A stretch of DNA of 64,000 bases from Streptococcus parasanguinis (lineage in GTDB: Bacteria; Bacillota; Bacilli; Lactobacillales; Streptococcaceae), in the NCBI RefSeq assembly GCF_031582885.1, contig NZ_CP133988.1, positions 1,619,501 to 1,683,500 on the forward strand, given 5' to 3'. The position numbers and the translations under genes were made by a program. The notes under the pieces were generated by a model, which was not told the origin of the DNA, did no database searches, and saw nothing but the letters and a program-made list of their open reading frames with translations. Positions within the stretch are counted from its first letter, which is position 1. Each line of letters begins with the position of its first letter. Below are positions 36,978 to 46,659 of this stretch, piece after piece.

Positions 36978-37256
36978 TCAATAATCATCCAGTTGATACT
37001 CAACTTTATCAATGATACCTACTATGACCATATCTACTGGGACATCCTGTCTATTCAAACTCACACGAGCTGAACTTCCTGTAGTGACCAACACTTGATC
37101 ACCTTCACCAGCACCAATACAATCAGCAGCAATGACTAAGGCAGGATCTGTTTGATGGTCATCCAGTTGTCGTTCGACCACTAAAAACTTTAATCCATTA
37201 AGTTTTTCATCTTTTCTCGTAGCCCATAGACTTCCTTTCACTTTCCCAACAAACAT
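36978..37256 (-). CDS. eutN: Microcompartment vertex protein
   Basis: This 92-residue protein is of the EutN/CcmL pentamer family that caps the vertices of the icosahedral shell. It starts MFVGKVKGSLWATRKDEKLNG and contains the family stretch DCIGAGEGDQVLVTTGSSARVSL (about 47-69) and DMVIVGIIDKV. It lies 11 bp after the conserved eut protein gene. Confidence 0.94.
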   Translation of the reverse strand: MFVGKVKGSLWATRKDEKLNGLKFLVVERQLDDHQTDPALVIAADCIGAGEGDQVLVTTGSSARVSLNRQDVPVDMVIVGIIDKVEYQLDDY

Positions 37257-37267
37257 CTCGCTACTCC

Positions 37268-37909
37268 TTATTCTTCTATTATAATATTGTGACGTTTCAA
37301 ATAGTCTTTCGCAAGAGCGGTCACAATCATTCCTTTTTTAATCCGAATCCTATCATGATCAGATAGGTTCATTTCAATTAACTTTTTTTCAGTTAATAAG
37401 CCAACCTTTTCAACAGATTTCGGTTGTGTTTCATTCTTTGTCACATCATTTAAAGGTTTATTGTTTTCTCCACAAGTAGATTCTTCTAGCAATGATAGCA
37501 ATTCTTCTTTTTTATAGAATTGAACACCATATCGAAGAAGCTTTTCGTACTGTTCTTGAAGATCTTGAAACAATAAGGCTTTTGAAGTTTGTTTAAACTG
37601 ATGGAAGTCAAATGATTCTACTGGAACCAAAACTTTCTTTCCTTTCAACAAACTTTTAATGACAACAGCTTCATCAGCATTTAGCGGACACAAAGAAGCG
37701 ATTCGCATCATTGCATCAAAACCAATTGATTCTACTAGAATGATGTCAGCACTACTTGATTGTTTCACAACTTGATAACCTTCTTTCGTTACGATTTCAG
37801 GAATATCAAATGCTCCGATAACAAATACTGAGGCCTTATGCGTTTCAACCTGTATTTTATCCATTAAACGGTCTGTAATCAAATCTACGATCTTATCTAG
37901 ATTCTCCAT
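37268..37909 (-). CDS. Conserved eut-operon protein of unknown function with a targeting-type N-terminus
   Basis: This 213-residue protein has no recognised catalytic motif. Homologues occupy the same place in Gram-positive eut operons (between pduL/eutT and eutN), annotated only as ethanolamine utilisation protein. I start at 37909 because GGAGGTG precedes that ATG. The N-terminus MENLDKIVDLITDRLMDKI is an amphipathic helix like microcompartment encapsulation peptides. Residues about 28-130 look like a Rossmann-like or flavoprotein-like domain (ASVFVIGAFDIPEIV, KGKKVLVPVESFDF), and a C-terminal domain (about 165-213) ends with RIRIKKGMIVTALAKDYL. Function is not known to me. Confidence 0.75.
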   Translation of the reverse strand: MENLDKIVDLITDRLMDKIQVETHKASVFVIGAFDIPEIVTKEGYQVVKQSSSADIILVESIGFDAMMRIASLCPLNADEAVVIKSLLKGKKVLVPVESFDFHQFKQTSKALLFQDLQEQYEKLLRYGVQFYKKEELLSLLEESTCGENNKPLNDVTKNETQPKSVEKVGLLTEKKLIEMNLSDHDRIRIKKGMIVTALAKDYLKRHNIIIEE

Positions 37910-37935
37910 TTTTGACCCACCTCCAACAACCAATA

Positions 37936-38562
37936 CTAGTCTTTAATAATCCGACCACGGATTCCTTTACTAAAGCCACAAGCATTGGCTTCATCGTAAT
38001 CAATATGCATATAAGTTGCAAATTTAGGACTGACACGAATCACAACATCGTCAAAGATTAATGGTCTTGCACCTTCTACCTTCACTTTAACAATATCATG
38101 ATTTTTCACACCCAGTTTTTCTGCATCTTCAGGCGTCATATGAACATGGCGTTTTGCTACAATTAAACCTTTATCCAAGGAAACCGACTTGTCACCATTC
38201 ACTAATACAATACCTGGAGTACCTTCAATATCACCACTTTCACGAATAGGAGCTTTGACTCCTAGTTGTAAGCAGTCTGTAAGTGATACCTCTACTTGAG
38301 ACTCTTTTCTAACAGGTCCCAAAATAACGACACTATGAAAAGCTCCTTTAGGACCTACTACAGTCAACCGTTCTTTTGAAGCATATTGTCCAGGCTGAGA
38401 TAAATCTTTAGCCTTTGTCAATTCATATCCAGTCCCAAACAGCGCATCTAATTCTTTACGACTTAAATGCACATGTCTCCCACTAGCTTCCACTTCAAAT
38501 GAGCCATCTAATTCATTTTGAATCCTATCAATAACTTTATCAATTAAATTTTCAAATGACAT
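37936..38562 (-). CDS. pduL: Phosphotransacetylase, PduL type
   Basis: This 208-residue enzyme converts acetyl-CoA to acetyl phosphate inside the microcompartment, recycling CoA. It belongs to the PduL family, unrelated to the Pta/EutD type of enteric bacteria. The two zinc-binding motifs are present: ASGRHVHLSRKEL (about 27-39) and AKRHVHMTPEDAEKLG (about 137-152). The N-terminal helix SFENLIDKVIDRIQNEL is a probable encapsulation peptide. Start chosen at 38562 (ATGTCATTT after the eutT stop). It lies in the position taken by eutD in other operons. Confidence 0.92.
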   Translation of the reverse strand: MSFENLIDKVIDRIQNELDGSFEVEASGRHVHLSRKELDALFGTGYELTKAKDLSQPGQYASKERLTVVGPKGAFHSVVILGPVRKESQVEVSLTDCLQLGVKAPIRESGDIEGTPGIVLVNGDKSVSLDKGLIVAKRHVHMTPEDAEKLGVKNHDIVKVKVEGARPLIFDDVVIRVSPKFATYMHIDYDEANACGFSKGIRGRIIKD

Positions 38563-38578
38563 TGTTATTCTCCACATT

Positions 38579-39220
38579 CTATTCTAAAATAAGCCAAACT
38601 AAAACCTCAATTGATTTCAATAATGCAATCAGTTTCTCTGCATAAATATCTTGATTATCCGATGATACTAGCATCAATTCCTTACGGATATTTACAATTT
38701 CAAGATATAATTCATAACAAGAAAGTTTCCAGCTTTCACATTTAAAATCAACTCTTACACTACCTTGATCCAACTGTTTAATGACTCGAATGGACTGTAA
38801 ATCTTCATTTGTCCCAAAATTTGGATTATAAAATGAGATATCCTCTTCGATATAACAGCCGACAAGTTTTTCTACTATTTGAAGTAAAATCCCCAATTGA
38901 TCAACTTTTTCATCTAAATAAGCAAGATGGAGTTCTTTTTGGCATCTTAGAAAATACGTATATAGTTTCGTTAGCTTGAAAAGTAGTGGATACACAGCAG
39001 ACTCTTCTAGAGACGAAACAGTCATATGAAATGGTTTACTAATCTCTGTTTGAGTTTTATTTGGCGAATCAGCATAAGCTACTTGAATATGGCGATCATG
39101 CAAAAAACCTCTTGCAGCAGGCGTCAATTTGTCCTCACTGGAAAGTTTTAGAACATTTTGATCACTGACCTGACCATTTTTGATGAGCTTCCTAATTCGT
39201 GATTCAGTATAAACTGTCAT
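38579..39220 (-). CDS. eutT: Ethanolamine-type cobalamin adenosyltransferase
   Basis: This 213-residue protein is EutT-like: VYTESRIRKLIKNG followed by LSSEDKLTPAARGFLHDRHIQVAY (about 25-48), the conserved EutT N-terminal part, then a helical adenosyltransferase-like domain. I do not see the HX11CCXXC metal cluster known from the Salmonella enzyme, so this is a cluster-less form as far as I can tell. Start at 39220 follows AGAAGGATG. It lies 168 bp after eutM, with a hairpin in the gap. Its role would be to re-adenosylate cofactor for EutBC. Confidence 0.82.
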   Translation of the reverse strand: MTVYTESRIRKLIKNGQVSDQNVLKLSSEDKLTPAARGFLHDRHIQVAYADSPNKTQTEISKPFHMTVSSLEESAVYPLLFKLTKLYTYFLRCQKELHLAYLDEKVDQLGILLQIVEKLVGCYIEEDISFYNPNFGTNEDLQSIRVIKQLDQGSVRVDFKCESWKLSCYELYLEIVNIRKELMLVSSDNQDIYAEKLIALLKSIEVLVWLILE

Positions 39221-39260
39221 GCATTCACATCCTTCTACCACAAATTAAACACAGGGATAC

Positions 39261-39293
39261 AACGAGGTTGAGATATAACTTCCCAACCTCGCT
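39261..39293 (-). other. Hairpin between the eutM genes and eutT
   Basis: An inverted repeat of about 10 bp (AACGAGGTTG at 39261-39270, CAACCTCGCT at 39284-39293, one mismatch) lies in a 168 bp gap. No U-run follows on the minus strand, so it probably protects the 3' end of the abundant shell-gene mRNA or lowers read-through, rather than ending transcription. I see nothing else in this gap. Confidence 0.6.
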
Positions 39294-39387
39294 CAGCTAT
39301 TAATATGAATGAATATTCTTTACATCAAAATGCTTATTCCTATCAAAACATTAATTGCTGATTACCTGCATGAGAAATTTTGAAAAT

Positions 39388-39669
39388 CTACTCTTTATGA
39401 GGTAGGATTACTTCTACTTCTGAATGTGGACGTGGGATGACATGTACTGAAATCAATTCACCTACAGTTTCAGCTGCTGCTGCACCTGCATCTGTTGCAG
39501 CTTTAACAGCACCTACATCACCACGAACCATTACAGTTACCAAACCAGCTCCGACTTGTTGTTTACCAATCAATGTAACGTTCGCTGCTTTTACCATAGC
39601 ATCTGCTGCTTCGATAGCACCTACTAAACCTTTTGTTTCAACCATTCCTAATGCGTTTGCGTTTGACAT
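39388..39669 (-). CDS. eutM: Microcompartment hexameric shell protein, second EutM copy
   Basis: This 93-residue single BMC-domain protein forms the hexagonal tiles of the shell facets. It starts [24 protein letters not shown] and has [22 protein letters not shown], the typical BMC core. It is almost identical to the upstream copy at 39703-39990: one conservative change (Ile for Val at about 76) and a different tail (HKE instead of HPSAE). It lies 33 bp after that copy and has its own GGAGG site. Confidence 0.95.
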   Translation of the reverse strand: MSNANALGMVETKGLVGAIEAADAMVKAANVTLIGKQQVGAGLVTVMVRGDVGAVKAATDAGAAAAETVGELISVHVIPRPHSEVEVILPHKE

Positions 39670-39702
39670 ATTCTTTTCCTCCTATTATTGACTTAAACTT
39701 AA

Positions 39703-39990
39703 TTATTCAGCTGATGGATGTGGTAAAATTACTTCTACTTCTGAATGTGGACGTGGGATGACATGTACTGAAACCAATTCACCTACAGTTTCAGCTGCTG
39801 CTGCACCTGCATCTGTTGCTGCTTTAACAGCACCTACATCACCACGAACCATTACAGTTACCAAACCAGCTCCGACTTGTTGTTTACCAATCAATGTAAC
39901 GTTCGCTGCTTTTACCATAGCATCTGCTGCTTCGATAGCACCTACTAAACCTTTTGTTTCAACCATTCCTAATGCGTTTGCGTTTGACAT
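39703..39990 (-). CDS. eutM: Microcompartment hexameric shell protein, first EutM copy
   Basis: This is a 95-residue BMC shell protein. I start at 39990 (MSNANALG) because GGAGG is 8 bases upstream and the other copy starts the same way. Over about 260 bp the two genes differ at only a few bases, so they result from a very recent tandem duplication (period 321 bp) or are kept alike by conversion. It lies 31 bp after eutE. Confidence 0.95.
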   Translation of the reverse strand: MSNANALGMVETKGLVGAIEAADAMVKAANVTLIGKQQVGAGLVTVMVRGDVGAVKAATDAGAAAAETVGELVSVHVIPRPHSEVEVILPHPSAE

Positions 39991-40021
39991 TTTAATTTCC
40001 TCCAATTATGAAATAAGTAAA

Positions 40022-41497
40022 TTATTTAGTTAATTTTGATAACACACGTTGAACAAGTAGATCGACCAATTGTTCCTCATCAACTTGCTTTTCGACTTGA
40101 CAGTCAAGAATCTCTTGGTTTTCAGAATTTCTCAAATCTGCTAATTCTGATGTACCATATGCAACACGGCGAATATTAATCAGATTCAATGGACTGACAT
40201 TATCAGAAGTAGCACTTCCACCTACAGCTCCGCAACCTAAAGTAAAGGCAGGGAACAAGCCAGTTGTAGCACCAACTCCTCCTAGCGCTGCAGGAGTGTT
40301 GACCAAAATTCTTGAAACAGGTTTTCTTAAAGCAAATTCACGAACGATGTTTTCATTTTGTGTATGGATTACCATGGTATGACCCGCACCTTCATGGTGA
40401 AGAATACGAATACTTAATTCACACGCTTCTTCCCATGTTTTAACAGTGTAGAAACCAAGAACTGGTGCAAGTTTTTCCATTGAGTATGGATATTGTTTAC
40501 CAACCCCTTCTCCATCAGCAATCAAGACACGTGCATCATCAGGAACAGAGATTCCAGCGAGTTTTGCGATAACTTGAGTAGTCTTACCGACCATTTTTGG
40601 ATTCATTGCTCCACTTGGTAAAATGATGAAGGCTCCTAATTTCTTCGCATCTTCTTTTGGAACGAAGTAAGCACCTTGACGTTTAAACTCTTCGACAACC
40701 TTTTCTTTCATTTCTTCTTCAACAATGATAGATTGTTCTGAAGCACAGATCACACCATTATCGAATGTTTTTGAATCAAGAATTTGACGAACAGCTTTAG
40801 GAACATCGGCAGTTTTTTCAATAAATGCTGGTCCATTACCAGGTCCTACACCAATTGCAGGAGTTCCTGAAGAATAGGCCGCTTTTACCATCGCATTTCC
40901 ACCAGTTGCTAAAATCAGGTTTGTATCCTTATGTTTCATCAACTCATTAGTTGCTTCAATAGAAGCACGTTGAATCACACTGACAGCACCTTCTGGGCAT
41001 CCTGCTGAAACCGCTGCCTTTTTAATAATATCAACTGTTTCATTGATACATTTTGCAGCATGTGGGTGTGGAGAGAAGACAATACTGTTTCCACCTTTTA
41101 ATGCGATAAGTGCTTTGTATATAACTGTTGAAGTTGGATTGGTTGAAGGAATTAACCCAGCAATGACCCCAACTGGAACACCTACTTCAAAAACTTTATT
41201 CTCTTTATCTTCACGCAAAATACCAACTGTGCGCATATCCTTGATTTCTTCAAGGATGCCTTTTGAAGCAAGGGCATTTTTAAGAACTTTATCTTGCCAC
41301 TTACCAAATCCAGTTTCTTCTGCGGCCATTTTGGCTAAATGTTCTCTTTGATCATAACAAGCTTTAGCTACAACTTTTACAATAGTATCTATTTGTTCTT
41401 GACTCATCAATGCTAGTTTTTGTTGAGCAACTTTAGCCCGTTGAATCAAATGGCGAACTTCCTGAATAGATAAAAGATCTTTATCTTCAATATACAT
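40022..41497 (-). CDS. eutE: Acetaldehyde dehydrogenase (CoA-acylating)
   Basis: This 491-residue aldehyde dehydrogenase-family enzyme converts acetaldehyde to acetyl-CoA with NAD. The VGVIAGLIPSTNPTSTVIYKALIAL segment (about 109-133) and the catalytic cysteine in FDNGVICASEQSIIV (about 245-259) are clear. The C-terminal extension after the catalytic domain ends DEEQLVDLLVQRVLSKL, an amphipathic helix that could serve as a targeting peptide at this end. It lies 11 bp after the EutK-like shell gene. Confidence 0.95.
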   Translation of the reverse strand: MYIEDKDLLSIQEVRHLIQRAKVAQQKLALMSQEQIDTIVKVVAKACYDQREHLAKMAAEETGFGKWQDKVLKNALASKGILEEIKDMRTVGILREDKENKVFEVGVPVGVIAGLIPSTNPTSTVIYKALIALKGGNSIVFSPHPHAAKCINETVDIIKKAAVSAGCPEGAVSVIQRASIEATNELMKHKDTNLILATGGNAMVKAAYSSGTPAIGVGPGNGPAFIEKTADVPKAVRQILDSKTFDNGVICASEQSIIVEEEMKEKVVEEFKRQGAYFVPKEDAKKLGAFIILPSGAMNPKMVGKTTQVIAKLAGISVPDDARVLIADGEGVGKQYPYSMEKLAPVLGFYTVKTWEEACELSIRILHHEGAGHTMVIHTQNENIVREFALRKPVSRILVNTPAALGGVGATTGLFPAFTLGCGAVGGSATSDNVSPLNLINIRRVAYGTSELADLRNSENQEILDCQVEKQVDEEQLVDLLVQRVLSKLTK

Positions 41498-41508
41498 TTA
41501 ACTTCCTC

Positions 41509-42141
41509 CTATGATTTCAATTTTAGTAAAGCTTGAATAAGTAGTTGTTTGTTCGCAAATTTAATTTCTTTCTTAGACAGATCTACTTTATCTTCCCGAT
41601 AAGCAATACTTCTTAATTCAACAACTTTGAATTTTTTTAATTCTTCCTCAGAATATTTCGGCTGTCCTTCTGTTGAAATTTCCTCTTCAACCACAATATC
41701 AGAAATAATATCGGAAACAATTTCTTCAACGCTAGTTTCTTCAACTTCTGATACCAACGGTTCTGGACTTACCTCAGTTAGTTCTAATGAATCAAGGTCA
41801 TTTGATTCACTTTCTTCAACAGATGAGGTAGTTTCAACTTTTGACACTTCTTTACTCTCTTCCTTACGAATTGGAATGAGGATCGAATCTGTTTGCGAGT
41901 CTAGTCGTGCAATCACATGACTACGAAGATAGTAAGGTTGATCCTGTGCAATCTCAACTGCAGCTTCTACAGCTGATCTTACTGCACTAACGTCGCCTAC
42001 TAACTGAACTGTGTTCAAACCTGACTTAACAGTTTCTACATTTAATAGTGAGACATTTGCAGCTTTCAGTGCAGCATCGGAAACTACGACTGCCCCAAGA
42101 AAACCTCGTACTTCAATTAATCCAAGTGCTTTTTCTGCCAT
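41509..42141 (-). CDS. eutK: BMC shell protein with acidic linker and C-terminal SAP-like domain (EutK-like)
   Basis: This 210-residue protein has residues 3-92 as a single BMC domain (ALGLIEVRGFLGAVVVSDAAL, SGLNTVQLVGDVSAVRSAVE). Residues about 93-160 are rich in Glu, Ser, Asp and Val, probably disordered. Residues about 165-210 form two predicted helices (EEELKKFKVVELRSIAYRE, then FANKQLLIQALLKL) resembling a SAP-type nucleic-acid-binding motif. E. coli EutK is likewise a BMC domain with a C-terminal helix-turn-helix. The EutK name is by analogy. Start at 42141 (MAEKALG). Confidence 0.78.
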   Translation of the reverse strand: MAEKALGLIEVRGFLGAVVVSDAALKAANVSLLNVETVKSGLNTVQLVGDVSAVRSAVEAAVEIAQDQPYYLRSHVIARLDSQTDSILIPIRKEESKEVSKVETTSSVEESESNDLDSLELTEVSPEPLVSEVEETSVEEIVSDIISDIVVEEEISTEGQPKYSEEELKKFKVVELRSIAYREDKVDLSKKEIKFANKQLLIQALLKLKS

Positions 42142-42155
42142 AAGCACACCTCATC

Positions 42156-42809
42156 TTAATAACTCTTTGGATTATCTGCAATACTTTGAACAGTTTGGGC
42201 AAATGCATCACATGCTGCACGACATGCAGATTGAGAGCCAATCAATAATCCACCTGCAAAGTTTGTTTCACTTGGTGGTCCATAAAATGCACCAACCGAT
42301 ACATCAGCTGCTTTTAAAGCTGCATCCAGAGCTACCATAGCTTCTGCAGGAGGAGCAATTAAGTAAGCAATGGCTGTTCCTTCTTCTGCGTTTGCACCTT
42401 CTGAAAGATAACTACCTGCTCTTGAAATACAATGAGCAAAATATGGGATGCTGTCATCATCATTTGCACTATAGAAACTAGCCCCGTTTTCAATTTCATA
42501 AACCACAACATCTAAGCCGCTACGAACTTCTTCTGGGTTTGGTCCTGCCAAAATACCGATGACTTCACCAGCCAACTTTGTAGAAGCATTCCCAGCTCCA
42601 GCATACATACTACGAGCATAAACAACTTCAACATCAGCTGCTTTTGTCGCTTCATCCAAAGCAACATAAGTTACATCATCGCAGTCAGAGGTAACAATTC
42701 CCAAACTTCTATGATGTGGTTTCAGTTCCAATGATGCTGCTAACCCTGCATCTACATTAGGAATTAATAATGCACTTAATACGTTAGCGCCAAGTCTATC
42801 ATTTTTCAA
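42156..42809 (-). CDS. eutL: Microcompartment trimeric shell protein
   Basis: This 217-residue tandem BMC-domain (circularly permuted) shell protein forms trimers with a gated central pore. It starts KNDRLGANVLSALLIPNVDAGLAASLEL; DEATKAADVEVVYARSMYAGAG and the C-terminal AALKAADVSVGAFYGPPSETNFAGGLLIG repeat the BMC pattern. It lies 16 bp after eutC and 14 bp before the EutK-like gene. Confidence 0.95.
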   Translation of the reverse strand: MKNDRLGANVLSALLIPNVDAGLAASLELKPHHRSLGIVTSDCDDVTYVALDEATKAADVEVVYARSMYAGAGNASTKLAGEVIGILAGPNPEEVRSGLDVVVYEIENGASFYSANDDDSIPYFAHCISRAGSYLSEGANAEEGTAIAYLIAPPAEAMVALDAALKAADVSVGAFYGPPSETNFAGGLLIGSQSACRAACDAFAQTVQSIADNPKSY

Positions 42810-42825
42810 AATCTAAACCCCATTT

Positions 42826-43755
42826 CTATTTTAATTCTACCCCTGACTTCTTATTATCAAGAATCTTCTTAATAATTTCAGCCACGTAGGCACCAGCTTC
42901 AACTGCAGGAGTTCCACCTTTATGAATGTTTGATACTACTGTACGACGTGATTCTGGCATCCCAACTGTTGGTTTATAAGCTATATAAGCACTCATCGAT
43001 TCAGCTGTTACCAAACCAGGACGTTCTCCTACTAGCATACAGATAACCTCAGCTCCTGTTAGTTCAGCAATTTGGTCCATAGCTGCTACCCGAGCATGTT
43101 TGATGAAAAGAACTTCATTAAAATCTAGACCAAACATTTTCAAACCTTGTTTTAAGGCAGGTAAGAAATCTCTTACGTTTGCTTCAATCGCTGATGAACT
43201 CAAACCATCACCAACAACGATTTGTACTTTTGGATTTGGTTTACAAGATTCTTTAATGATTTTCTGTTGATCTTCTGGGAATACACGACCATAGTCCGGA
43301 CGAGTTAAGTACTCGTCTTTCGTTGCTGCTTTTGTTTGAACAGGAATGAATCCCATTTCTTTAACAAAATCATCTGATACATATGAGAATACCGCATCTT
43401 GAGCTGCAGCATGGTCTGCACGGAAACGAAGAACTGTCTCTGTTTTGTAACGGTTTCCTGCTCTCCACAATCCCAAACGAGCTGGTGTGAATTTTTTAAT
43501 TTTACGATAAGCTTCTTCGTTAATTGCATTTGGAACTAAAAACTGTTCCTGAATATCCACTTCTGTTATATCTGGAATAATTCCATCTTCAATAGTCGTT
43601 TCTTCTTTATCAGGTTGAACACCATTCTTTTCTAGAGACTTTAATTCGGAGTCTTGCTTTTGCTCTTCCTTTTTTAGCTCTGTAACAGTATCCGTATCCA
43701 TTTCGCTTAACAAAGAACGAATCATTTCTTTTAAATCTTGTTCATTCACTGTCAA
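42826..43755 (-). CDS. eutC: Ethanolamine ammonia-lyase small subunit
   Basis: This 309-residue subunit, with EutB, forms the AdoCbl-dependent lyase that yields acetaldehyde and ammonia. The family segments [34 protein letters not shown] (about 88-122), [15 protein letters not shown] and [20 protein letters not shown] are present. The first 80 residues are a charged, probably flexible extension beginning [15 protein letters not shown], a typical encapsulation helix. It starts 10 bp after eutB. Confidence 0.95.
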   Translation of the reverse strand: MTVNEQDLKEMIRSLLSEMDTDTVTELKKEEQKQDSELKSLEKNGVQPDKEETTIEDGIIPDITEVDIQEQFLVPNAINEEAYRKIKKFTPARLGLWRAGNRYKTETVLRFRADHAAAQDAVFSYVSDDFVKEMGFIPVQTKAATKDEYLTRPDYGRVFPEDQQKIIKESCKPNPKVQIVVGDGLSSSAIEANVRDFLPALKQGLKMFGLDFNEVLFIKHARVAAMDQIAELTGAEVICMLVGERPGLVTAESMSAYIAYKPTVGMPESRRTVVSNIHKGGTPAVEAGAYVAEIIKKILDNKKSGVELK

Positions 43756-43765
43756 TACCTCCTTA

Positions 43766-45136
43766 CTAATTTTGTTTCATAAAGATAGATCCGTCTCCAC
43801 CGATTTCAGTAAGATGTCCATCCTTCATCAATCCCATTTTTTCCATCCACTCTTCAAATTCTTTAATTGGACGTTTGTTCAAGAGATCACGCATCGTAGC
43901 AGTTTCATGATAACCAGTGGTTTGATAGTTCAACATGATATCATCACCATGAGGAATTGCCATGATGTAGTTAACATTAGCTGCTCCAAGAAGAACCAAT
44001 AGATTTTCAGCGTCATTTTGATCGGCTTTCATGTGGTTTGTGTAGCAAATGTCACAGCCCATGGAAATACCTGTTAGTTTACCCATGAAGTGGTCTTCCA
44101 AACCGGCACGAATAACTTGTTTTGAATCATACAAATATTCCGGACCGATGAATCCAACTACTGTATTTACCAAGAATGGATCAAAACGTTTCGCAAAACC
44201 ATAACAACGTGCTTCCATCGTTACCTGGTCAGCACCATGGTGAGCATCTGATGACAACTCAGAACCTTGACCAGTTTCAAAGTACATCACGTTTGGACCA
44301 GCTGCAGTACCAACTTTATGAGCTGTATCTTTAGCTTCCTGAAGAACTTTTGCATCAAAACCGAATGCCGCATTCCCTTTTTCAGAACCTGCGATAGACT
44401 GGAATACCAACCCAGTTGGAGCTCCTTGGTTCATTGCTTCAATCTGAGTTGTAACGTGAGCTAGCACACAGTGTTGTGTTGGAATCTTATACTCTTCGAT
44501 AAAATCATTAAACTTATGAAGAATTCGTTTTGTACTCTCTACAGAATCATCAACTGGGTTCAATCCTAGAAGAGCATCCCCACATCCATAGGCAAAACCT
44601 TCCATTGTAGAAGCCATAATACCATCAGGATCATCTGTAGTATGGTTTGGTTGCAAACGAGAAGAGAATGTTCCTGGCATACCAATGGTTGTATTAGCGT
44701 GTTTTGTAATGATGATCTTATTCGCTGCAACAATCAAGTCTAAGTTTGTCATCAACTTAGCAACCGCTGCAACCATTTCTGAAGTCAATCCACGAGAAAG
44801 CCATTGAATATCCACATTTTGGTGTTTGTTATCTAAAATCCACTCACGAAGTTCAGAAACAGTCCAATTCTTGATTTTCTCATAAGTTCGAAGGTTTACA
44901 TCATCAATAATAATGCGAGTTACTTCATCCTCTTCGTAAGGAACAACTGGATTGTTAAACAAATCTGATAGTTTTAATTGTGATAAAACTACTTTAGCTG
45001 CCACACGTTCTTCAGAAGATTCAGCCGCCACCCCAGCAAGTTTGTCACCCGACTTGTATTCATTGGCTTTTGCTAGAACTTCTTTTACTGATTTGAATTC
45101 ATAGACTCTTCCAAATAATTTTGTCTTTAAAATCAT
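43766..45136 (-). CDS. eutB: Ethanolamine ammonia-lyase large subunit
   Basis: This is the 456-residue catalytic TIM-barrel subunit. Recognisable stretches are [22 protein letters not shown] (about 109-130), [48 protein letters not shown] (about 275-305) and the C-terminal [20 protein letters not shown]. Length is normal. It starts 26 bp after the eutA stop. Confidence 0.97.
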   Translation of the reverse strand: MILKTKLFGRVYEFKSVKEVLAKANEYKSGDKLAGVAAESSEERVAAKVVLSQLKLSDLFNNPVVPYEEDEVTRIIIDDVNLRTYEKIKNWTVSELREWILDNKHQNVDIQWLSRGLTSEMVAAVAKLMTNLDLIVAANKIIITKHANTTIGMPGTFSSRLQPNHTTDDPDGIMASTMEGFAYGCGDALLGLNPVDDSVESTKRILHKFNDFIEEYKIPTQHCVLAHVTTQIEAMNQGAPTGLVFQSIAGSEKGNAAFGFDAKVLQEAKDTAHKVGTAAGPNVMYFETGQGSELSSDAHHGADQVTMEARCYGFAKRFDPFLVNTVVGFIGPEYLYDSKQVIRAGLEDHFMGKLTGISMGCDICYTNHMKADQNDAENLLVLLGAANVNYIMAIPHGDDIMLNYQTTGYHETATMRDLLNKRPIKEFEEWMEKMGLMKDGHLTEIGGDGSIFMKQN

Positions 45137-45162
45137 TTAAAGTCTCCTCCTTTAATATTTTC

Positions 45163-46593
45163 TTAATTAAAAACTAACGTTTTAACAACGACCGGCAAGA
45201 CCGATCCCTCTATCACTGGATTACCTATATCGATGTAGTCGCCATTCTGGACATCAACTGAGTCAATACATACAAACGGATAATCTTTTGGTAATTCAGC
45301 AAACAAACATTGCCCTAAAACCTTTGCCATATCTTCTCTAACAACTACAAGTAATGGAATATTCTTTCGAATACTTTCCCCCATCCCTTTTATGATAGCG
45401 CTTGCATATTCCTGTACTCTAACAAAACTTGGACTTTTTTCACCATTAATTGCTAAAGCAACCTGTTGAACTTCATTTTCTAAGGTAAACCATTTTAATT
45501 TATCATGAATGATTTCTGTTAATTTTTCACAACTCTCTAGCTCGTCGTCCTTCGCTAATTTCAAAACAGGTATATTTCTAATCGGTAAAGTTTTAGAAAT
45601 ATAAGTGATGGTACTTCCACTCACCTCTGTTGTATGACTTCCAGCACCTACGACTGTTGCTCGAATTGTTTCGGCTGATTCGATCACTCTCTTTTGTTCA
45701 AAAATCTTTGATTGACGAATAGCACGTCCCAATATGATACCAATATCACCGTAAGCAAAATCATTAGTAGTAGAATCTTGATAAATAGCATCAGCTACTC
45801 CACCGGAAAATGAAACACATTTCAATTCATAATCGAGTCGCAATCCATGGTTGGTTTGTAAAAACTCGTAATACGGAGCATCCACTTCAAGCCCAACTGC
45901 CTTTTCTAAAACTCTCACTAAAATTTGGATTAATTTATTCAATTCATCCCTATTTACAATTTCATCCAAAAACAGTCTTAAATTTTCTTGTTTTATAATT
46001 TCTTGTAGTTTCGGTGAAATATAATGTATTTTAAGAGTATTAGGATCAATCTTGATCAAACGACCACCAATATCAAAACAACCTGTATCAATTACATCTC
46101 CTTCGCGAAATGCAGCGAAGTTTGAAGTTCCACCTCCAATATCAATATTTACAACGGAAGTATGGTGTTCTTGAGAATATTGGTGTGCACACGCTCCCTT
46201 GCCTGCGATAATACTCTCTAGATCTGGACCCGCAGTAGCAACTACGAAATCACCTGCGTAACCACTCAAGGCTTGTAAAACTTGACTAGCATTTTCCTTT
46301 CTAGCCGTTTCACCAGTAATGATCACAGCCCCCATTTGAATATTTTGCTTTTCAATTCCTGCTTTTTTATATTCTTGAATAACAAAGTCTTTTATCTTAT
46401 CAACTTCAATCAAAGATTGGTGAGAAATGGGTGTAAAAATAATTTCACTCTTATAAAGGACTTTTTTATCGGTTATATAAACTCGCGGAATTGTAAATAC
46501 TGAAGCAATATTTTCAATTGTAAGTTCAGATAGGACTAGTTGAGTAGTTGCAGTTCCTAGGTCCAATCCAACACTCAAAATTTTATCCGGCAT
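45163..46593 (-). CDS. eutA: Ethanolamine ammonia-lyase reactivating factor
   Basis: This 476-residue ATPase of the actin/Hsp70 fold releases damaged cobalamin from EutBC. ATP-site motifs are [18 protein letters not shown] (7-24) and [17 protein letters not shown] start at 46593 (MPDKILS), with GGAGG 7-8 bases upstream; the longer in-frame ORF to 46647 would translate through the leader terminator and has no ribosome-binding site. It is the first gene of the long eutA-to-eutQ transcript and is under the ANTAR leader just upstream. Confidence 0.95.
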   Translation of the reverse strand: MPDKILSVGLDLGTATTQLVLSELTIENIASVFTIPRVYITDKKVLYKSEIIFTPISHQSLIEVDKIKDFVIQEYKKAGIEKQNIQMGAVIITGETARKENASQVLQALSGYAGDFVVATAGPDLESIIAGKGACAHQYSQEHHTSVVNIDIGGGTSNFAAFREGDVIDTGCFDIGGRLIKIDPNTLKIHYISPKLQEIIKQENLRLFLDEIVNRDELNKLIQILVRVLEKAVGLEVDAPYYEFLQTNHGLRLDYELKCVSFSGGVADAIYQDSTTNDFAYGDIGIILGRAIRQSKIFEQKRVIESAETIRATVVGAGSHTTEVSGSTITYISKTLPIRNIPVLKLAKDDELESCEKLTEIIHDKLKWFTLENEVQQVALAINGEKSPSFVRVQEYASAIIKGMGESIRKNIPLLVVVREDMAKVLGQCLFAELPKDYPFVCIDSVDVQNGDYIDIGNPVIEGSVLPVVVKTLVFN

Positions 46594-46603
46594 AGGAAAC
46601 CTC

Positions 46604-46659
46604 CAAAAAAGACGCCTAAAGAATGCACTGAAACATCGTTTCTGCATTCTTTAAGCGTC
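46604..46659 (-). terminator. Leader terminator upstream of eutA
   Basis: This is a long near-perfect hairpin: a 17 bp outer stem (46611-46627 with 46643-46659, one mismatch) capped by GAAAC-ATC-GTTTC, followed on the minus strand by a run of six or seven T. It ends transcripts coming from eutSVW just before eutA unless EutV acts. Its 5' arm shares bases 46654-46659 with ANTAR hairpin P2. Confidence 0.9.

Noticed and set aside
39261..39293. Terminator between eutM and eutT
   Set aside because: The stem is good but no U-run follows on the transcribed strand; kept only as an mRNA hairpin.
46594..46647. N-terminal extension of EutA
   Set aside because: The extra 18 codons run through the leader terminator and have no ribosome-binding site; MPDKILS at 46593 has GGAGG and matches the family start.
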